This document shows, piece after piece, positions 58,913 through 64,000 of a DNA stretch of 64,000 nt. The stretch comes from Angiostrongylus vasorum. Lineage: Eukaryota > Nematoda > Chromadorea > Rhabditida > Metastrongylidae. The notes beneath the pieces were generated by a model, which saw only the letters and a list, made by a program, of their open reading frames with translations, made no database searches and had not been told where the DNA came from. The translations under genes were made by a program, and so were the position numbers. Location: the NCBI GenBank assembly GCA_018806985.1, contig JADANN010000018.1, positions 2,636,501 to 2,700,500 on the forward strand. Reading direction: 5' to 3'. Each line of letters begins with the position of its first letter. Position 1 is the stretch's first letter.

Positions 58913-59434
58913 GTGTGCACAAGTAAACTGAAGGTAGAATCGCGCGACTTGGCTCGGGAAATAGCTATCTTCAATGGCTATGAAATAGTAACCTCACGTG
59001 ACAAGTTTGGAAGGAGAGCGACACCCAAAAACGAACGGTTTGGCCGAGACAAAATCCCGTTTATCTTGCCCTTTATTAGCGATGAAATAAGTGTAGCTAT
59101 AAAACGATGCTTAAGAAGGGCAAGTCTAGAGGAATCAGTAGCGATAGTTGAAATATCACCGGATACTCTACGTCGTCAGTTAGTTCGTAACCGCCTCTAT
59201 GACCATCTATGTCAAACACCAATTTGTGTAATTTGCCCTAACGTCAGGGACGGTGACTGTATGAGTTCAGGTACGATATACCTGATCTCTTGTAGTACTT
59301 GCGGAGACGAATATATTGGCGAAACGGGAAGACCTTTAGGCATCCGCATAAAAGAACACCTAGATGCCAAACGGAAATCAAAAAAAGTATCCCACAAGGC
59401 ACGCAAAAGCACAGCGGAGACGGTTTTGATGTAA
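58913..59434 (+). pseudogene. PLE-D GIY-YIG endonuclease region, 173 codons
   Basis: PISDEISVAIKRCLRRA-type segment, then CQTPICVICPNVRDGDC (zinc-binding-like cysteines). GTIYLISC (GIY strand), CGDEYIGETGRP (YIG strand) and LGIRIKEHL (catalytic Arg helix) follow. This nuclease makes the target cut in PLE integration. The frame is open, but the attached RT is inactive and the start is lost. Confidence 0.85.
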
Positions 59435-59775
59435 AAGTCGCTGTGCTCGCACAGGAGACTAAAACAGCAACGCTCAAACTTCTTGAAGCTTTTTGGATAA
59501 ATGCCAAAAACTCCACAATCAATAGTAGGGAAGAGTGCCCTGAGATCACAAGTGATCTAGCCCCGTCTCTCAGATTTGTTTTTTTGAGGTGGGGTGGTGC
59601 AGCAATTATGCATGTGCAACTCCGAGCGGCTGTTCTTCCTTGGTGGAAGACCGGTAAAAAACGGTGGATTTCTCGAGAAGCCAGTGATCTTGTAATTATC
59701 ATTAAGATTTTTATCTTTCTGTTTGTGCTGTTGAACGGTTTGACCTAGCAAATTACATATTAGTATACCCTTCCA

Positions 59776-59810
59776 GGCTCTGAAGAAGACGATGCTGCCA
59801 AAACGTCAGC
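59776..59810 (+). ncRNA. Degenerate hammerhead motif (PLE-D)
   Basis: GGCT, CTGAAGA (59,780-59,786), a stem II region that no longer pairs (GACGATGCTGCC), then AAAAC instead of GAAAC, and GTCAGC. Homologous to the two intact motifs but expected to be inactive. Confidence 0.6.
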
Positions 59811-59924
59811 TACCGTTGTGTTGTATGTGTTATATTTGTAAGGAAGTAAATGTGTGCTGAATAACAACCTTGCGATTGCTTTTTTTCCAGACTTTTAAAA
59901 TCATACCTTAGTGAATTTGCTAGG

Positions 59925-60105
59925 AGAATGCTTAGATACAACCAGAACGTGCTGAGATATTTACAAAACACCGGCCCGCAGATATCTGCGGTGGGGAACA
60001 AACGCTCTATTAGTCCGAGTTTTGCAAATATTTCAGCATCATTGAAGTTATATTTTTGCATCATTATTGTTGTATTTCACATAGAGCCTTACCGTGGAAA
60101 GAGAA
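59925..60105. repeat. SINE-B fragments, head to head
   Basis: 59,940-60,012 is minus-oriented (GAGATATTTACAAAACACCG, CTGCGGTGGGGAACAAACGC). 60,015-60,105 is a plus-oriented tail (GAGTTTTGCAAATATTTCAG). Confidence 0.6.
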
Positions 60106-60164
60106 TTAATGGGGCAGTAGATAGAAGGTATACATAGATTAGGGGAAATAGTTCTAGTTTTTTA

Positions 60165-60440
60165 AAGACGCGTGTGGCGCAATGGTCGCGGGCGCCCAGC
60201 AACACACACGTGGAATCGATATGTGCCTGTTGCCCACCAAGCCTTCCATCCCTCCGGGGTCGGCAAATTGGTACCAGACTTGTCTGGGAGGATAGCAGTA
60301 CTGGCTCGATACATCGGTGGGCCACCGCGAGTCATTGTAAAGGCCAGATTTGTATTCAATCACCTCCAAACGATGCTTAATGAAGTCGAGTGCTTGGCGC
60401 ATCCCTCAGGGGATTGATCAACGCCGAGAGCTTGTTTTCG
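60165..60440 (+). repeat. SINE-A copy, full length
   Basis: Head GCGTGTGGCGCAATGGTCGC (box A-like), damaged box B (GGAATCGATATG), core GGTCGGCAAATTGGTACCAG and tail GGGGATTGATCAACGCCGAG. It abuts the right arm of the 1.85-kb repeat. Confidence 0.9.
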
Positions 60441-60446
60441 GTTTGT

Positions 60447-62292
60447 AGTTCTAGCGAGATCGTCCAGTTGCCTTTACAAACTGAATGTTTTGACGTTGTT
60501 GAAAAGCACACGGTCTATTCTAATACCCTTAGTGCAAATAATTTATTCGTTAATTCAACTTAGGGTAAACAAACAAATGAGCATAAACCGTTCAATAAGA
60601 ACATTTTGAATTCTTGAATAAAGACCCAAACGATGGCCATCAATCTAGCCGTTAATTACGTTAATTGCAGTGCTAAGAGGTGGCCTGCAATGTGCACAGG
60701 CACATGTGCCCAAATCGTTCCTTCAGTTTTCTGCTCTGAGCTCATTAATCCCTCCCATTCCACGCATGCGCTCTCTCACCTCGGCGGTAATTGACGTAGC
60801 TGAATCTATGGCGCATCACTCAAGGATTGATCAACATCGAACGTTCTATCCTGCCATTCTAATCAATAATACAACATATGGTTAAGTTAGTGTTACAGGT
60901 TATATGTAGTATTACGCATTACTTGCAACGCTAATTCTATCCCGCAACGGGCCAACAAAGCCTCAAATAATTCCCGTTTTGTGCAATCGGATAGTAGAGT
61001 TGCCTAGGGAAGAGCTAACTGCCATTTGCAAAAAGCCAGTGACTGTTGTAAAGTCCAAGAAACACTAATATGGACAATTAGGGATTGCATGAGGAATCAA
61101 CTCCTCCAGCAATCAAAGAAATTCGTAAAGAGGTTGGAAAATCCTCCGCAAGCTGCAGCCCACAAGTAAATCCCAAGTTCTTGTTTTCTCTTGAACATGC
61201 TCTCGGTGTTAATCAAACCTGGGGAAAGTGCCATGCATTCGACTTCATTAAGCTTCGTTGGAGGTGAATTAATCCATATCTGACCTTTACAATGACCCAC
61301 AGTGGCCAAACGATGTGTCGAGATAGTGCTGCTATACTCTCAGACAAGTCTGGTAGCAATTTGCCCAGCACAGAGTAATGAAGGGCTCGGTGACCCTGGT
61401 GCGCAGGACCGACCCCATATGTGTGTCGCAGCGCGCCTTCGGCCACTTTGCTACACGCGCCTCCTATAGTTGCAACTATTTACTACATGGTGTTGTGGTT
61501 TTCATATAAACACAACATCGTCGAGATTTGGAAACGCTTCGCAACTTATTTTTAGTCTTTTCTCTGCTTTGAAGTGTTCTGCGGCTTATTTTGAGTTTGC
61601 TTCTGTATTCTTCACACCGACCCATTCCATACGGTAACCACGATTTACTACAACGCTTATATTATGATTATATTGTTATACTACACTATATAAGCTAATG
61701 CTTCACACTTTGCGTAAGATTACAGTTATTAGTGGCAGTTCTACGCAACCGTACTCTTCATATACTCTGGGTATCTGTGATATGGCCACATGATGTATAT
61801 ATAGGGAAAATTCTTACGCAGTAGAGTTCATTTTCGGCGTAGCCGCGGCCCAATCCGTTTCTATTTTTTTTCTCCATCAGAGTTTACGGTAAGTAGGAAT
61901 TTTCCAACTTTTTACGAAATACGATGGTCTCTTTTTAAGGTTTCATTTCCAGTCTTTAAGTCCTAAATATCCCCATACATCCGCCACCCCTATGCAACGA
62001 TTCGAATGGCGAGATTGAAGATTGGACGCCATCTCAGAACAACGTTTTCAGCCTTTATTGTCACCGCATAAACTTGCGACACCCTTGCATTGACTTGGTA
62101 TTTTTCCCATCACACGTTTAGAAGGCGCCAGTAGCAGAAAAGTTATTCTCTACACATAGAATTGGAGAAAAATTGTGACTTTGACAATGTTGTCCGTATC
62201 GTTGGACCCTGAAACGGTTCCCAAATTGCCACATTGAGCGAACAGCTCAAAGATTGCTGCTAGCCGAAATAAACAGTGCTGAGGTATCTCCC
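60447..62292 (-). repeat. Right arm of the 1.85-kb inverted repeat
   Basis: Reverse complement of 10,138-11,998 along nearly its whole length, including SINE-A at 61,200-61,465 and a TATATATAGGG stretch at about 61,795. Its outer end joins directly to a PLE terminal repeat at 62,292. The arms are about 48.5 kb apart. Confidence 0.9.
61795..61895 (+). promoter_or_regulatory. Possible TATA promoter and first-exon donor in the repeat
   Basis: GTATATATAGGG at about 61,795-61,806 is followed about 85 nt later by TTTACG|GTAAGTAGG, a strong 5' splice site. The same TATA and donor occur in the left arm on the minus strand (about 10,525-10,620). This suggests a conserved promoter plus short first exon inside the repeat. 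No downstream ORF was recognised. Confidence 0.3.
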
Positions 62293-62585
62293 ACGTTCGA
62301 GTTTCTATTAACCTCGGCATTGATTGAATAATTGCTTCTGTTTAGCAAACACGAGGTGTTATTTTATTTCTTTATTTACGTACAAGCTGACTTTTCGGCG
62401 GATTTCGCCTTCCTCAGAGCCTGGAATGGTCAAGTTGACTGCGATCTACACGGTCAAACGCCTCCATAACCAAACAGAGAAATTGTTGAACCAAAATTTC
62501 AGTCACATTGAACACAGAGTCTTTGCACACTCACCGCTTTCTATGAGTCTTCCACTAAGTATAGTACACTAATTCCACTTCCACC
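62293..62585 (-). repeat. PLE pseudo-LTR and 3' flank, inverted at the start of PLE-E
   Basis: Minus strand. Hammerhead region 62,385-62,421 with stem I GGCT/AGCT-like, CTGAGGA, stem II GGCG/CGCC and GAAAAGTC (ACGT palindrome changed to AAGT). 62,520-62,560 is the reverse complement of 63,955-64,000, so this is the same family's 3' end joined head-to-head to the RT fragment that follows. Confidence 0.8.
62385..62421 (-). ncRNA. Near-complete hammerhead motif (PLE-E flank)
   Basis: Minus strand GGCT, CTGAGGA, GGCG-AAATC-CGCC, GAAAA, GTC, AGC. The core is intact, but stem III is altered from ACGT to AAGT, which no longer pairs with itself perfectly. Activity would be weaker or absent. Confidence 0.6.
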
Positions 62586-62588
62586 CAA

Positions 62589-63344
62589 ATGTTCCTGGAT
62601 CGTCTACGTACTGTGCAGCCCAACAGCGCATACCTGATGGAGTCCTTCGACGTCACCTCCCTCTATACAAACGTGTCGAATGACTCCACTATGCAAGCAA
62701 TCCACGAGCTCCTTATACAACATGAAGGAGCAATAAACATGTATGGCTTCTCGATTCAGCAGTTGATGACACTCTTAAAGGAGTGCCTAAACTGCTCAAT
62801 CTTCAGATGGTCCGGGAGGTATTACGCACAAACGAGAGGGCTGGCAATGGGACAACGACTGGCACCAAGCCTTGCCATTGCATTCATGTCTAAGGTGGAA
62901 GCACCAGTAATCGATCTCGGGCCGTTACTCTACTGTAGATATGTAGATGACTGCTTGGTCATTTGTTCAACACAAGAGGAAATTGACAAATGTTTCGAGC
63001 TGTTGAACGAACAGTCAAAGTATATTAAATTCACCCGAGAGAAACTAAAAGAAAACTGGCTTCCATTTCTGAACGTGCGAATTAACCTATCAGAAAACGG
63101 CTACGTTACGAAATGGTACCGAAAGCCAAGTAGTAAAAAAAATCTTGGTTCATTACCTCTCCTCTCACCTCTTTCACACGAAAAGGGCGCTTGTGAGAAA
63201 CATGTTTCAAACAGCTACCAGCGTGTGCACAGGGAGCAGAGAGAGGAGTCCCGTAACTTGGCGCGGCAAATAGCCATTTTTAATGGCTACGAAACTGTAG
63301 CTCGGGATAGGTGTAGAGGAAACCACCGGCCCCCCAAACGATAA
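62589..63344 (+). pseudogene. PLE-E reverse transcriptase, 251 codons
   Basis: ESFDVTSLYTNVS (motif A), LAMGQRLAPSLAIAFM (motif B) and YCRYVDDCLVIC (motif C; Asp pair 62,946-62,951) are all intact, followed by NWLPFLNVRINLSENGYVTK. The fingers domain is missing because of 5' truncation. The last part (SLPLLSPLSHEKG) shows a frameshift relative to relatives, where HYLSSHPSH is expected. Confidence 0.9.
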
Positions 63345-63566
63345 CTCTAACGACAATAAGGTCCCGTTTATCCTGCCCTTCATTTCAAATGAAGTAAGTG
63401 CAGCTATAAAACGATGTTTAAGAAGGGCCGGTCTAGAGAATTCGGTAACGATAACTGAAATGCCACCGAGTAATCTAAGCCCCAACTAGTTCGTAACCGC
63501 CTATACGACCGTCTATGTGCAACGCAAAATTGTATAATTTGCCCCAATGGTAGAGACGGTGACTGC

Positions 63567-63863
63567 ATGAGTTCAGGTACAGTTTATCTGATCTCTTGTA
63601 AAGCGTGCTGGGACGAATACGTTGGCGAGACGGGTAGACCACTCTGCGTTCGTATAGAAGAACACCTAGTCGGCATACGTAAACCAAAGACTCCACTAGG
63701 CACGCATAGGACGCAGAGACATAACGAAGATTTTGAAGTACGGGGTTACGATCCTCGCGCAGGAATCGAGAACACAAGCGCGCAAAATTCTCGAGGCATT
63801 CTGGATCAATTCCAAGAATCCGAAAATGAACCGCAGCGAGGAATGCCTCATTATCACGCGTGA
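63567..63863 (+). pseudogene. PLE-E GIY-YIG endonuclease, 98 codons
   Basis: SSGTVYLISC (GIY strand), CWDEYVGETGRP (YIG strand) and LCVRIEEHL (catalytic Arg helix), then THRTQRHNEDFEV. It is in a different frame from the RT upstream. The C-terminal segment after RGYDP shifts frame again. Confidence 0.85.
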
Positions 63864-64000
63864 TACTGGACAGTATATAAGCCTGTTCTTCTGATGAGAT
63901 GGGTACATTACGACTCCATGTGAACTCTGTGCGGTTGGTGTCCACATGAAATATTTGGTGGAAGACTCATAGAAAGCGGTGAGTGTGCAAAGGTGTTCAA

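Larger units (their letters stand above)
58441..59830 (+). mobile_element. PLE-D, rearranged tandem duplicate of PLE-C
   Basis: 58,441-58,612 repeats 57,507-57,676 almost exactly, then jumps back to repeat 57,299 onward (from 58,613). It includes the same in-frame stop and the same YVGD defect (58,631-58,642). The remainder diverges more and has the best GIY-YIG frame of the cluster. It ends in a pseudo-LTR with a degenerate hammerhead core at 59,776-59,810. Confidence 0.85.
62587..64000 (+). mobile_element. PLE-E, 5'-truncated copy running off the window
   Basis: Starts inside the RT at MFLDRLRTVQPNSAY and continues through thumb, linker and GIY-YIG to a 3' flank at the window edge (TGGAAGACTCATAGAAAGCG). 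It is the cleanest RT of the cluster. A frameshift lies near 63,150-63,200 and another after 63,340. Confidence 0.9.

Overview
The window is eukaryotic and repeat-dominated. It most likely comes from a nematode, probably a clade V/strongylid (hookworm-like) genome. That is inferred from the only well-supported host gene, which has many short introns of about 45-100 nt ending in TTTCAG/TTTTAG/TTTCTAG acceptors, and from the mixture of RTE-clade LINEs, Penelope-like elements (PLEs), a mariner remnant and tRNA-derived SINEs. No bacterial operons, rRNA, CRISPR array or intact tRNA gene was found.

Host genes. One multi-exon gene on the minus strand (9,600 down to 5,121) encodes a roughly 600-residue coiled-coil protein. 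I identify it as Spindly (SPDL-1 type dynein/dynactin adaptor) from a Spindly-box segment, an N-terminal CC1-box-like segment and overall length. Its long introns are those that have taken up SINEs, a PLE end and a LINE-tail repeat. A frameshifted copy of one of its exons lies on the opposite strand at 12.47-12.72 kb. Other host-like open segments (0.6-0.95, 18.9-19.0 and 47.7-48.0 kb) are weak candidates only.

Layout. 0-5 kb: SINEs, a PLE terminal fragment and a LINE-tail repeat. 5.1-9.6 kb: Spindly gene. 10.1-12.0 kb: one arm of a 1.85-kb inverted repeat whose other arm is at 60.45-62.29 kb. 14.0-17.3 kb: an RTE LINE with endonuclease and reverse transcriptase (RT), decayed. 20.6-21.1 kb: mariner remnant. 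23.4-25.2 and 36.4-38.0 kb: antisense RTE copies. 41.1-42.7 kb: a second RTE family whose tail is shared by a short non-autonomous repeat. 43.0-43.45 kb: a (GT)n tract of about 430 bp. 46.6-47.97 kb: an unexplained GC-richer island with a possible chromodomain-like ORF. 51.27-51.99 kb: a foldback element. 52.1-64.0 kb: a nested, inverted and tandemly duplicated cluster of PLEs carrying RT, a GIY-YIG endonuclease and hammerhead-ribozyme-like motifs in their terminal repeats.

The most interesting content is the PLE cluster. Two hammerhead motifs (53,137-53,172 minus; 56,697-56,732 plus) have a complete core, and their stem III can only form through a palindromic ACGU, which predicts a dimeric ribozyme. 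Several degenerate relatives from at least two further PLE families occur across the window. About 15 copies of one tRNA-derived SINE family and 8 or more of a second account for most of the remaining recognisable repeats. Exon boundaries were derived by hand from splice consensus and reading-frame phase and have not been checked against transcripts.
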